From positions 1-26,296 of the forward strand of contig JAFUXE010000015.1 of the NCBI GenBank assembly GCA_017477205.1: 26,296 nucleotides of DNA, in the 5' to 3' direction. Shown one piece after another: positions 1-6,937 of this stretch (position 1 is the first letter of the stretch; each line of letters starts with the position of its first letter). Below the pieces are notes generated by a model. That model searched no databases and was not told the DNA's origin. It worked only from the letters and a program-made list of their open reading frames with translations. The DNA is from Alloprevotella sp. Lineage in GTDB: Bacteria > Bacteroidota > Bacteroidia > Bacteroidales > Bacteroidaceae. The position numbers were made by a program, and so were the translations under genes.

Positions 1-924
1 ACGACGACGCAGCGCATAGTCAACAATCGCAATGGAACGGTCAGCCGTATTCATGCAGCCAATGATGTACACATTCTCTGGAACATAAAACTTGGAGCTG
101 TCTGCTTCGCTATATGTCAATTTCAAGGCGTATCGTGGCGAACGCTTGTCTGATTCTATCAGCATCATCAGTTCTCCAAAAATCTTGCTCAGGTTGCCCC
201 GATTTATCTCGTCAATGATAAAAACAAAAGTTTCTTCTGATTTCTCCTTTGCCCGTTCACAGAAATCGTAGAAGATGCCGTTGCGAACTTTGAATTCGCC
301 CGAAGTCATTGGACGAATACCCTGCATGAAGTCCTCATAGCTGTACGACTGGTGGAATTGCACCGTCTCGATATTCTCATCCTTCATCTGCCCAATCAAC
401 TGATAGGCAATCTTACGCGCGAGGAATGTCTTGCCAACGCCAGGTGCGCCTTGCAGGATGATGTTCTTCTTGCGGAAAAGCAACTCCACAATCTCGTCAA
501 ACTTCTCCTCAGAAATAAATGGTTTGTCTGGGTCGTCGGCAAAGGTGTACTCAGCCGAAGCATCCGACACTTTCTCTTTCTGGTCGGCACAATATTTAAG
601 GAAGTCCCTATATTTGTTGACGTAACTTCTTCGGTTCTTAAGTTCCTTCACATTCCCATCACCCTTATTAATGATGACAGTAAGCGCATCGCTAACTTTT
701 ACTATCTGCCCAACTTCTGTCAGTTGAAAAACGTTGTCAACATCGTAAAGAGTTTTCACAAGTGAGCAGATTGTGTCTATCGTGTCAATTTTGGCATATC
801 TACTGTTAGCCGCATTATTTATCCTTTTAGATGTGGCATTCCTATCACCCATGTAATAGATGAACGAAGCCTTCACCTCATCTGGCTTTTTGCCTTCAAG
901 TTGATATACTTTTTGCTTTGCCAT
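1..924 (-). CDS. McrB-type AAA+ ATPase, partial (C-terminus beyond left edge)
   Basis: I translated this by hand from ATG at 924-922; the frame stays open to position 1, giving 308 residues. The family is the GTP/ATP-dependent motor subunit of modification-dependent restriction (McrBC-like), which translocates on DNA and drives a partner nuclease. Visible motifs are Walker A GAPGVGKT (about 159-166), Walker B IIDEINRGNLSKIFGEL (D238, E239) and the McrB-typical GCMNTADRSIAIVDYALRRR at the edge. The N-terminal 150 residues are a short variable region, where McrB proteins carry a DNA-reading domain; I do not recognise its fold. A McrC-like partner would lie past the left edge and cannot be seen. 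Base composition is AT-richer than the core genes to the right, consistent with an acquired defence island. Family is sure; the target is unknown. Confidence 0.9.
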   Translation of the reverse strand, partial: MAKQKVYQLEGKKPDEVKASFIYYMGDRNATSKRINNAANSRYAKIDTIDTICSLVKTLYDVDNVFQLTEVGQIVKVSDALTVIINKGDGNVKELKNRRSYVNKYRDFLKYCADQKEKVSDASAEYTFADDPDKPFISEEKFDEIVELLFRKKNIILQGAPGVGKTFLARKIAYQLIGQMKDENIETVQFHQSYSYEDFMQGIRPMTSGEFKVRNGIFYDFCERAKEKSEETFVFIIDEINRGNLSKIFGELMMLIESDKRSPRYALKLTYSEADSSKFYVPENVYIIGCMNTADRSIAIVDYALRRR

Positions 925-932
925 ATTGCTTT

Positions 933-981
933 TGATCTAAAGTTTATTAAGAACCTGTTGTCTTGATCTAACGTGATCTAA
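933..981. repeat. Three helically phased TGATCTAA repeats upstream of the McrB gene
   Basis: Identical octamers TGATCTAA lie at 933-940, 964-971 and 974-981. Their starts are 31 and 10 bases apart, close to three turns and one turn of B-DNA, so all face the same side of the helix. They sit within 60 bases of the McrB start, where an operator could lie. Each contains GATC, the target of Sau3AI-type enzymes, and a fourth GATC lies at 1003-1006. Calling this an operator is inference. Confidence 0.45.
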
Positions 982-1029
982 ATAATTTGTCTGTTCCAGA
1001 AAGATCTCCGTCCTTTGTCGAAAAAAGTT

Positions 1030-1269
1030 ATGGAAGAAAAGATATGGATTACGACGGAGCAGATGCTTGAAGCATTGAAGAACGACCCTGATAACGAACA
1101 GGAGTATACTCACTATCTTGGAGGCATCCTCCGTTCCACTCATTGGCTTGTGTATGTCTCAAAGAAGGACCAAATTGGGGACTCAACCGATTGGAGGGAA
1201 TACGATTATTATACAGAGGTGGAATTCCTGCAAGATTATGCAGGGCATTGGTGGCATAGGGATGCTTAA
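1030..1269 (+). CDS. Small acidic hypothetical protein, 79 aa
   Basis: ATG at 1030 opens a frame of 79 codons ending TAA at 1267-1269; an upstream in-frame TTG at 1015 is possible but less likely. The product is rich in Trp, Tyr, Asp and Glu, for example TDWREYDYYTEVEF and the end AGHWWHRDA, which looks like a real folded small protein and not a shadow. I do not recognise the family. It is the only plus-strand gene in the left island, and it occupies the space where the 3' part of the restriction endonuclease gene should be. Its stop codon falls within a few bases of the point where the endonuclease similarity ends. It may have come in with the rearrangement that broke that gene. Confidence 0.6.
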   Translation: MEEKIWITTEQMLEALKNDPDNEQEYTHYLGGILRSTHWLVYVSKKDQIGDSTDWREYDYYTEVEFLQDYAGHWWHRDA

Positions 1270-1585
1270 CTTTGCAATAGTTTATCATATTACATACGAG
1301 GCGCTCTTTTATGAGATATTCGTCCTGTTTGCTTTTTTTCCAAGGAGTGCATTTCAGTTCTAATCCTGCTTCAGAAAAATCAGAGGCAGGGTTACTATTT
1401 GTCTCTAAAAAGAAATATATGTTCTCAACCATTTGGCCAAGACCACCTTTACCCTTTTTAGGTTGATAGCCTTCCCAAACAAATTCACGGAGCGTTTTTT
1501 CAAGTATACCTTTGCTATATTCAAAGATACTTGATGCACTTGTTTTGTCGTATGGAAGTATTTCAGGGATTTTCATATGCATCAT
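1270..1585 (-). pseudogene. Truncated Sau3AI/MutH-type restriction endonuclease
   Basis: Starts are available at 1585, 1582 and 1576; the last (MKIPEIL) is simplest. The first 105 residues match the N-terminal catalytic half of Sau3AI-type enzymes, which cut GATC. Visible features are the GLGQMVE segment, the D-x7-E-x-K active-site pattern in DFSEAGLELKCTP, and the helix KERLVCNMINYCKV. Sau3AI is close to 490 residues with two MutH-like domains; here similarity stops after INYCKV near 1270. The frame continues to 1049, but that stretch is antisense to the 1030-1269 gene and resembles nothing. The active-site residues survive, but the protein lacks the rest of domain one and all of domain two, so I infer it is dead. 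The XRE gene ends three bases upstream, so the two form one transcription unit. Confidence 0.8.
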
Positions 1586-1588
1586 CTG

Positions 1589-1807
1589 TTATTTTGTTGG
1601 TGTTATGAGGTTTCTTATATCCACATCCAAGACTTGAGCAATCTCGTTTAACTGCGCAACGGATGGTTGCGACTTGTTATGACACCATCGCGAAATGGTG
1701 TGCTCTGTTTTTCCTAATTGCTCTGCCAACCAACGGTTCGTCTTTTCCTGCTCTGCAAGGACTACACGTAAACGGTTCAATGCCTCATTCTTTCCAATAT
1801 TTGCCAT
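1589..1807 (-). CDS. XRE-family helix-turn-helix regulator, 72 aa
   Basis: ATG at 1807 gives MANIGKNEALNRLRVVLAEQ and a compact single HTH_3 domain: WLAEQLGKTEHTISRWCHNK forms the helix-turn-helix, followed by QPSVAQLNEIAQVLDVDIRNLI. A longer frame reaches 1846, but ATG 1807 fits the family start. Proteins like this are common in Bacteroidetes as controllers placed first in restriction-modification operons, where they time nuclease expression. That matches its position here, three bases before the broken Sau3AI-type gene. No methyltransferase gene is visible in the window, so what it now controls is unclear. Possible targets are its own promoter (minus-strand TATATTTG at 1836-1829) or the phased repeats in front of the McrB gene. 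Confidence 0.85.
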   Translation of the reverse strand: MANIGKNEALNRLRVVLAEQEKTNRWLAEQLGKTEHTISRWCHNKSQPSVAQLNEIAQVLDVDIRNLITPTK

Positions 1808-1828
1808 AAAATGTTCAGTATTTGAGTG

Positions 1829-1836
1829 CAAATATA
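1829..1836 (-). promoter_or_regulatory. Promoter -7 box of the XRE gene
   Basis: On the minus strand the sequence reads TATATTTG, a match to the Bacteroidetes TAnnTTTG box, 21 bases before the XRE start at 1807. No good TTTG box is seen about 20 bases further upstream. Confidence 0.5.
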
Positions 1837-2113
1837 TACAAAACAACTGATGCCACCTAACATGATGAAGAAAAACTACAGCTTTTCCCTTTATCAGCTG
1901 GACATGGACCGGATTAGGAGCATTGCCTTGGTATTTGGATAGTTCAGAGGCTCAACGTGCTTTCATACCGGCAATAGAAACGGGCAAGTGCCTTCTCTGA
2001 TGCCACAGGAGAGTGTAGCCTAATTGAAGTGAACCCCGTCCTTCTTTTTGTGTGCGTTCTCTTAAAGAAAGGAATATCAATAACATACAGTTGATGCGCA
2101 ATGAACGAAAAAA
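1837..2113. other. Gap without a convincing gene
   Basis: This stretch lies between the restriction island and the 23-bp array. The only plus-strand start worth noting is ATG 1862, a 26-codon frame (MMKKNYSFSLYQLDMDRIRS and on) stopping at 1942; it could be the beginning of a decayed gene. A minus-strand frame at 1944-2147 runs into the repeat array and has no recognisable features. I see no terminator or promoter. Confidence 0.4.
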
Positions 2114-2251
2114 GGTGTGCGCACACCTCGATTTGAGGTAAGCGCAAAGCTCACTTCAAGGTAAGCGCACACCTCGCTTCAAGGTAAGCGCAAAGCTCGA
2201 GTCGAGGTAAGCGCACACCTCAGAAAGAGATGTCCGCACAGCTCAGAACCG
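2114..2251. repeat. Tandem array of six 23-bp units
   Basis: Six units of exactly 23 bp start at 2114, 2137, 2160, 2183, 2206 and 2229. The shared core is GGTAAGCGCA followed alternately by CACCTC or AAGCTC, so units 1, 3 and 5 resemble each other, as do 2 and 4. Unit 1 holds the perfect palindrome GGTGTGCGCACACC, and the others keep its GCGC centre with weaker arms. Twenty-three is not a multiple of three and the array sits in a gap, so it is not coding. It lies 113 bases before the peptidase/ATP-grasp gene. Function unknown. Confidence 0.85.
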
Positions 2252-2347
2252 CGTGGCGCAGTGCTTCCAAAATCACATTGTGTTTGCTGAATATGTGGAA
2301 TTTGTGGGCCGCGAGGACAAAAGATATGCCGTTTCCCCAACTTTTTG

Positions 2348-2355
2348 TATCTTTG
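2348..2355 (+). promoter_or_regulatory. Promoter -7 box for the S51/ATP-grasp gene
   Basis: TATCTTTG matches the Bacteroidetes TAnnTTTG box and ends 8 bases before ATG 2364, implying a very short leader. No clear TTTG box is seen at the expected upstream distance. Confidence 0.5.
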
Positions 2356-2363
2356 CCCGCGCT

Positions 2364-4292
2364 ATGACACTATTCCTGACTGGTAGTCCCACGCGCTACG
2401 GAGAGCCTGCCTTCACGGAGGACAACGGTTTTCTGGCTCGCGTGAAGGCTGAACTCGCCGCCGCAACGGGCGGCCGGCATCTGCCCCGCGTCCTGCTGGT
2501 GAGTGCCGCGCCCGATGACGTGGCCTACTGCACCGACGTGACGCGCGGCATGTCCGCCTGCATACACGCCTCGGGCATCCGCACCTCCCGCATTGTCATG
2601 CTGCGGCGCCGCAATGCCGACCGGGCAGCCGAACTGGTTCGATGGGCCGACTGGGTGGTGCTCTGCGGCGGCCATGTCCCCACGCAGAACCGTTTCCTCC
2701 ATGAAGTCGGCATGCGGGAACTGCTGCGCCAGTTTCGCGGAGTCGTCATGGGATGCAGTGCCGGTAGCATGAACTGCGCCGACCGCGTTTATTCCCACCC
2801 CGAGCTCCCCGGCGAAGCCGCCGACCCGGTATATTGCCGCTGGCTCCGCGGCCTCGGCCTCACCGGCGTGCAGCTCGTCCCCCACATGCACCAGGTGCGC
2901 CACGCCATTGTTGACGGCCTGCGCCTCTTCGAGGACATCGCCTTCCCCGACAGCTGGGGGCACCGCTTCTACACCTTCCCCGACGGCGGCTATGTTCTCC
3001 AGAAGGACGGACGCGCCACCCTCTACGGCGAAGCCTACGAAATCTCGCGCGGACAGATGCGCAAAGTATCCGAAGAAAACAAATCCTATAGCTTTATGAA
3101 CCTCGTCTTCATCTCCCCCCACTTCCCCCAGACCTACTGGCACTTCTGCGATGCCGCACGCCGCAACGGCATGAACGTCCTCGGCATTGCCGACACTCCC
3201 TATGAGAACCTGGCCCCCGAACTCCGCCAGAGCCTCACGGACTACTACCGCGTCCGCAGCCTTGAGGACTACGACGAAGTCTATCGTGCCGTGGCATGGT
3301 TTGCGCATAAGTACGGCCCCATCGACTGGATAGAGTCCAACAACGAATACTGGCTCGAGCAGGACGCGCGCCTGCGCACCGCCTTCCACGTGACCAGCGG
3401 CATTCAGGCCGACCGCGTCGCCGCCATCCGCAACAAGAGCGAGATGAAGAAGTACTACGCCCTCGGCGGCATACCCACCGCACGGCAGATACGCGCCGCC
3501 GAAGGCCACGAGCGCGTGCGCGACTTCGCCCGCCTCACCGGCTATCCCGTCATCGCCAAGCCCGACAGCGGCATGGGTGCCTCCGGCACCTTCAAGCTCC
3601 ACAGTGAGGAAGAGCTTGACGCTTGGTTCGCGAACCATGCCGCCGACTACCCCTACTTCGTCGTCGAGGAGTTCATCACGGGCCTGCTCGTCAGCTACGA
3701 CGCCATTGTGGACTCCCACGGCGACCCTGTCTTTGAGAACAACTCCGTCTTTCCCACGCCCGTTATGGACATCGTGCACGACAACCTTGAAACTTGCTAC
3801 TGGACAAACCGTGACGTGCCCGCCGCCCTCGCCGAGATAGGGCGCCGCACCGTCAAGGCCTTCGACGTCCGCAGCCGCTATGTGCACCTTGAGTTCTTCC
3901 AGCTTGACCGCGACCGCGAAGGCCTCGGCCGGAAGGGCGACTACGTGGGCCTCGAAGTCAACATGCGGCCGCCCGGAGGCTATACGCCGGACATGATGAA
4001 CTTCGGCCACAGCACCGACGTCTATCAGATATGGGGCGACGTAGTGGCCTTCGATGAACGCCGCAAGCCGCAGGACGAGCAGTACTTCTGTGCCTACGCC
4101 GGACGCCGCGACGGCCGCGCCTATCGCTACAGCCACGACGACATCCTCCAGCGTTACGGCGATGCCCTCTGCATGGCGGAGCGTGTCCCTGCCGCCCTTG
4201 CCGACGACCTTTGCGACATGGCCTACATCGTCCGCCTTCGCACGGAGGAGGAAATCCAGCCCTTCTTCGACTTCGTCACCCAGCATGGGTAA
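2364..4292 (+). CDS. S51 peptidase fused to ATP-grasp ligase, 642 aa
   Basis: ATG at 2364 (MTLFLTGSPTRY) is preferred over the upstream in-frame 2253 because it follows a promoter box. Residues 1 to about 240 are a peptidase S51/PepE-cyanophycinase domain: LLVSAAPDD strand, nucleophile elbow GCSAGS with Ser132, and LVPHMHQVRH, which fits the PepE histidine region. Residues 245-642 are an ATP-grasp ligase: KPDSGMGASGTF nucleotide loop, VEEFITG, and the metal-binding LEVNMRPPGG (about 530-539). Such enzymes join a carboxylate to an amine using ATP; S51 enzymes cleave Asp-containing peptides. Met245 (MNLVFISPHF) looks like the natural start of a separate ATP-grasp protein, so this appears to be a fusion of two neighbouring genes. 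Substrate unknown. A strong hairpin follows at 4346. Confidence 0.85.
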   Translation: MTLFLTGSPTRYGEPAFTEDNGFLARVKAELAAATGGRHLPRVLLVSAAPDDVAYCTDVTRGMSACIHASGIRTSRIVMLRRRNADRAAELVRWADWVVLCGGHVPTQNRFLHEVGMRELLRQFRGVVMGCSAGSMNCADRVYSHPELPGEAADPVYCRWLRGLGLTGVQLVPHMHQVRHAIVDGLRLFEDIAFPDSWGHRFYTFPDGGYVLQKDGRATLYGEAYEISRGQMRKVSEENKSYSFMNLVFISPHFPQTYWHFCDAARRNGMNVLGIADTPYENLAPELRQSLTDYYRVRSLEDYDEVYRAVAWFAHKYGPIDWIESNNEYWLEQDARLRTAFHVTSGIQADRVAAIRNKSEMKKYYALGGIPTARQIRAAEGHERVRDFARLTGYPVIAKPDSGMGASGTFKLHSEEELDAWFANHAADYPYFVVEEFITGLLVSYDAIVDSHGDPVFENNSVFPTPVMDIVHDNLETCYWTNRDVPAALAEIGRRTVKAFDVRSRYVHLEFFQLDRDREGLGRKGDYVGLEVNMRPPGGYTPDMMNFGHSTDVYQIWGDVVAFDERRKPQDEQYFCAYAGRRDGRAYRYSHDDILQRYGDALCMAERVPAALADDLCDMAYIVRLRTEEEIQPFFDFVTQHG

Positions 4293-4345
4293 CCCCCAGT
4301 CTAATGACCGTTTCCGGGTAAAAGGACACGGAGAAACACGTACAA

Positions 4346-4380
4346 CAACCCCCAAGAGCTGTCGAAGCCCTTGGGGGTTG
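4346..4380 (+). terminator. Strong hairpin between convergent genes
   Basis: CAACCCCCAAG (4346-4356) pairs perfectly with CTTGGGGGTTG (4370-4380), 11 bp around a 13-base loop, followed on the plus strand by CGTTTTG. It lies between the convergent ends of the S51/ATP-grasp gene and speA, and could serve both strands, although neither side has a long T run. Confidence 0.7.
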
Positions 4381-4519
4381 CGTTTTGATGTATGTGCGCT
4401 CGTCTTACTTCTTGAGGAGGTGGAGGTGGAAGGTAAGCCAACCGAGGCCACCGATGCCGCCAAGAGCTACTATGCCGCCGAGTGCAAGGAGGGTAGGGTT
4501 GTTGGGGGCGGCGTTTTAT

Positions 4520-6412
4520 TTACTCCAGATAGGTCGATCCGTAGAGGCCGGCACGGTAGTTGGAAAGGAACTCGCGGCCTTCCTCCGTGGTGATTTTGCC
4601 TTCCTCCACGGCGCAGTCTACCCATGCTTCGAGGCGGCGCAGCAGGCGCTTGGGGTCGTACTGGACGTATTCCAGCACGTCTGCCACGGTTTCGCCCTCA
4701 ATGGTGCGGTCTATGGTGTATCCATCCTCATCGACGGAGATGTGGACGGCGTTGGTGTCACCAAAGAGATTGTGCATGTTGCCCAGTATCTCCTGGTAGG
4801 CACCGACGAGGAATACGCCGATGTAGTAGTGGTCGCCGTCGTTGACGGGGTGGAGGGGGAGGTAACCTGTCTGGAAGCCGCCATTGACGTAAGTGGTGAT
4901 TTTCCCGTCGCTGTCGCAGGTGATGTCCTGAAGGGTGGCGGATACGGACGGGCGCTCGTCAAGGCGATGGATGGGCATGATGGGGAATATCTGGTCGAGC
5001 CCCCACGTGTCCGGCAGGGATTGGAAGAGGGAGAAGTTGCAGTAGTACTTGTCCGCCATGCGCTTGTCAATATCGCGGAGCTCGTCGGGGACGTGCTTCA
5101 TGTGGTGGGCGAGGGAGGACACTTCGTGCGTAATGCTCCAGTAGAGGCGCTCCACTTGTGCGCGGGTGCGCAGGTCGATGAGGCCCATGCGGAAGAGGTC
5201 GAGGGCTTCCTCGCGAATGTCCTCGGCATCGTGCCAGTCCTCAAGGACTGAGCGCTGGTTGATCTTGTCCCATATCTCGCTGAGGTCGCGGACAAGCTGA
5301 TGGTCGTCCGGCGAGGCCTCGAAGTCCTCAGACATCATGGCGGGCCGGACGCTTTCCAGAACGTCGAGGATGAGGACAGAGTGGTGGGCCGTCAGGGAAC
5401 GCCCACCCTCCGTGATGAGGTTGGGGTGGGGGATGCCGTTCTTGTCGGAAGCATCTACGAAGGTATAGACGCAGTCGTTGACATACTCCTGGATGCTGTA
5501 GTTGACGGAGCTCTCAGAGTTAGAAGAGCGTGTGCCGTCATAGTCCACGCCAAGGCCGCCGCCGCAGTCCACGAACTGTATGTCGAAGCCAAGGGCGCGG
5601 AGCTGCACGTAGAATTGTGCGGCTTCCTTCAGGGCGGTGCTGATGCGGCGTATCTTCGTAATCTGTCTGCCGATGTGGAAGTGGATGAGGTGGAGGCAGT
5701 CGCGCATCCCCATTTTGTCCAGCTGCTCCAGGGCTTCGAGGAGTTCTGCGCTGCTGAGTCCAAACTTGGAGGCGTCGCCGCCGCTCTCCTCCCATTTGCC
5801 GGCTCCGCTGGCAGCGAGCTTGATGCGTATGCCTAGGTTAGGGCGCACGCCAAGCTTCTCGGCCGTGCGGGCGATGACGGCAAGCTCGGGGAGCTTTTCG
5901 ACGACAAGGAACACGCGCTTCCCCATCTTCTGGGCCAGCAGGGCGAGCTCGATGTAGCTCTGATCCTTGTGACCGTTGCAGATGATGAGGCTGTCGCTGT
6001 CCATGTTGGTGGCGATGACGGCGTGGAGCTCGGGCTTGGAACCGGCCTCGAGGCCAAGGTTGTACTTCTTTCCGTGGCTGATGATTTCCTCCACGACGGG
6101 GCGCATCTGGTTGACCTTGATGGGATAGATGATGAAGTGCTCGGCTTGGTAGTTGTAGGCTTTTGCCGCCTGGTCGAAGCAGGAGGAGGTCTTCTCGATG
6201 CGGTTGTCAAGGATGTCGGGGAAGCGCAGCAGGACTGGGGCGGCAATCTCGCGCTCGGCGAGTTCATCTACCACCTCCTTCAGGTCTATCTGCACGCCGT
6301 TCTTGCAGGGTGTCACGTAGGCGTGTCCGCTTTCGTTGATGCCGAAATAGTTGACTCCCCAGCCCTTGATGCCGTAGAGTTCCTCAGAGTCGTCGATGCG
6401 CCATTTCTTCAT
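4520..6412 (-). CDS. speA: Biosynthetic arginine decarboxylase
   Basis: 630 residues, the full SpeA length. It decarboxylates arginine to agmatine, the first step of the arginine route to putrescine and spermidine, in the cytoplasm with PLP and Mg. Visible are the alanine-racemase-type barrel with the PLP lysine in HFIIYPIKVNQ (Lys99), HFHIGRQ, the PLP phosphate-binding DCGGGLGVDYDG, ITEGGRSLTAHHS, and the C-terminal beta domain with SLFQSLPDTWG and HPVNDGDHYYIGVFLVGAYQE. Start MKKWRIDDSEELYG is typical. The ATG overlaps the aroK stop as ATGA, so the two are translationally coupled in a topA-aroK-speA operon. Nothing appears missing. Confidence 0.97.
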   Translation of the reverse strand: MKKWRIDDSEELYGIKGWGVNYFGINESGHAYVTPCKNGVQIDLKEVVDELAEREIAAPVLLRFPDILDNRIEKTSSCFDQAAKAYNYQAEHFIIYPIKVNQMRPVVEEIISHGKKYNLGLEAGSKPELHAVIATNMDSDSLIICNGHKDQSYIELALLAQKMGKRVFLVVEKLPELAVIARTAEKLGVRPNLGIRIKLAASGAGKWEESGGDASKFGLSSAELLEALEQLDKMGMRDCLHLIHFHIGRQITKIRRISTALKEAAQFYVQLRALGFDIQFVDCGGGLGVDYDGTRSSNSESSVNYSIQEYVNDCVYTFVDASDKNGIPHPNLITEGGRSLTAHHSVLILDVLESVRPAMMSEDFEASPDDHQLVRDLSEIWDKINQRSVLEDWHDAEDIREEALDLFRMGLIDLRTRAQVERLYWSITHEVSSLAHHMKHVPDELRDIDKRMADKYYCNFSLFQSLPDTWGLDQIFPIMPIHRLDERPSVSATLQDITCDSDGKITTYVNGGFQTGYLPLHPVNDGDHYYIGVFLVGAYQEILGNMHNLFGDTNAVHISVDEDGYTIDRTIEGETVADVLEYVQYDPKRLLRRLEAWVDCAVEEGKITTEEGREFLSNYRAGLYGSTYLE

Positions 6413-6930
6413 AGCAATTTCCGTATTTTGTCTGCAATGGTTTGTATGCGGTCGAAACTGTCGAGCAGGTTGATGTCAATGATGTGGTGGGCACGCCCAT
6501 AGAAAGCCTCGCGCTCCTGAAGCTGCTGGCGGACGAAGAGGTCAAGTTCCTCCGGCGTCTTGCCCTCCAGCAGGGGACGGCGGCCGCGGCTCATGGCGAT
6601 GTGCCTGACAAGGACTTCGGGCGACGCCTTGAGATAAAAGGTATGGGCTACCTGGTTGAGGTAGTCCATGTTGTCAAAGAAGCAGGGTGTACCGCCGCCA
6701 AGACTGAGGACAACGTCATTGAACTCGGCTGCCTCGTGGAGCATGCGTCGCTCAAGGTCGCGAAACTTCTCCTCGCCCTGTTCGGCGAAGATCTGAGGCA
6801 CGCGCATGTGGAAACGCTCCTCAATGTACCAGTCGAGGTCGTAGAACATGAAGCCGAGGTCCTTTGCCAGGACACGGCCGACCGTGGTCTTTCCGGCACA
6901 CATGTAACCGAGCAGTACGATGCACTTCAT
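6409..6930 (-). CDS. aroK: Shikimate kinase
   Basis: 173 residues, normal family length. It phosphorylates shikimate at the 3-hydroxyl using ATP, the fifth step of chorismate synthesis. Visible are the P-loop GYMCAGKTT (8-16), the shikimate-binding YDLD and KFRDLE segments, LSLGGGTPC (shikimate-binding Gly-rich loop) and the lid arginines in SRGRRPLLEGK. ATG at 6930 lies 7 bases after the topA stop, and the stop overlaps the speA start by four bases, so it is the middle gene of a tight operon. The joining of aromatic and polyamine synthesis with a topoisomerase looks like gene packing, not a pathway. Confidence 0.96.
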   Translation of the reverse strand: MKCIVLLGYMCAGKTTVGRVLAKDLGFMFYDLDWYIEERFHMRVPQIFAEQGEEKFRDLERRMLHEAAEFNDVVLSLGGGTPCFFDNMDYLNQVAHTFYLKASPEVLVRHIAMSRGRRPLLEGKTPEELDLFVRQQLQEREAFYGRAHHIIDINLLDSFDRIQTIADKIRKLL

Positions 6931-6937
6931 GAGCCTT

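Noticed and set aside
1049..1269. C-terminal extension of the Sau3AI-type frame
   Set aside because: It is antisense to the small plus-strand gene and shows no similarity to the enzyme family, so I end the pseudogene near 1270.
1862..1942. A 26-codon plus-strand frame beginning MMKKNYSFSLYQLDMDRI
   Set aside because: It looks somewhat protein-like but is too short to support, and lacks a promoter. It may be a remnant.
1944..2147. A 67-codon minus-strand frame
   Set aside because: It begins inside the 23-bp array, has no promoter box, and its product resembles nothing.
2114..2251. CRISPR array
   Set aside because: The units are direct tandem copies with no spacers between them, and no cas genes are in the window.
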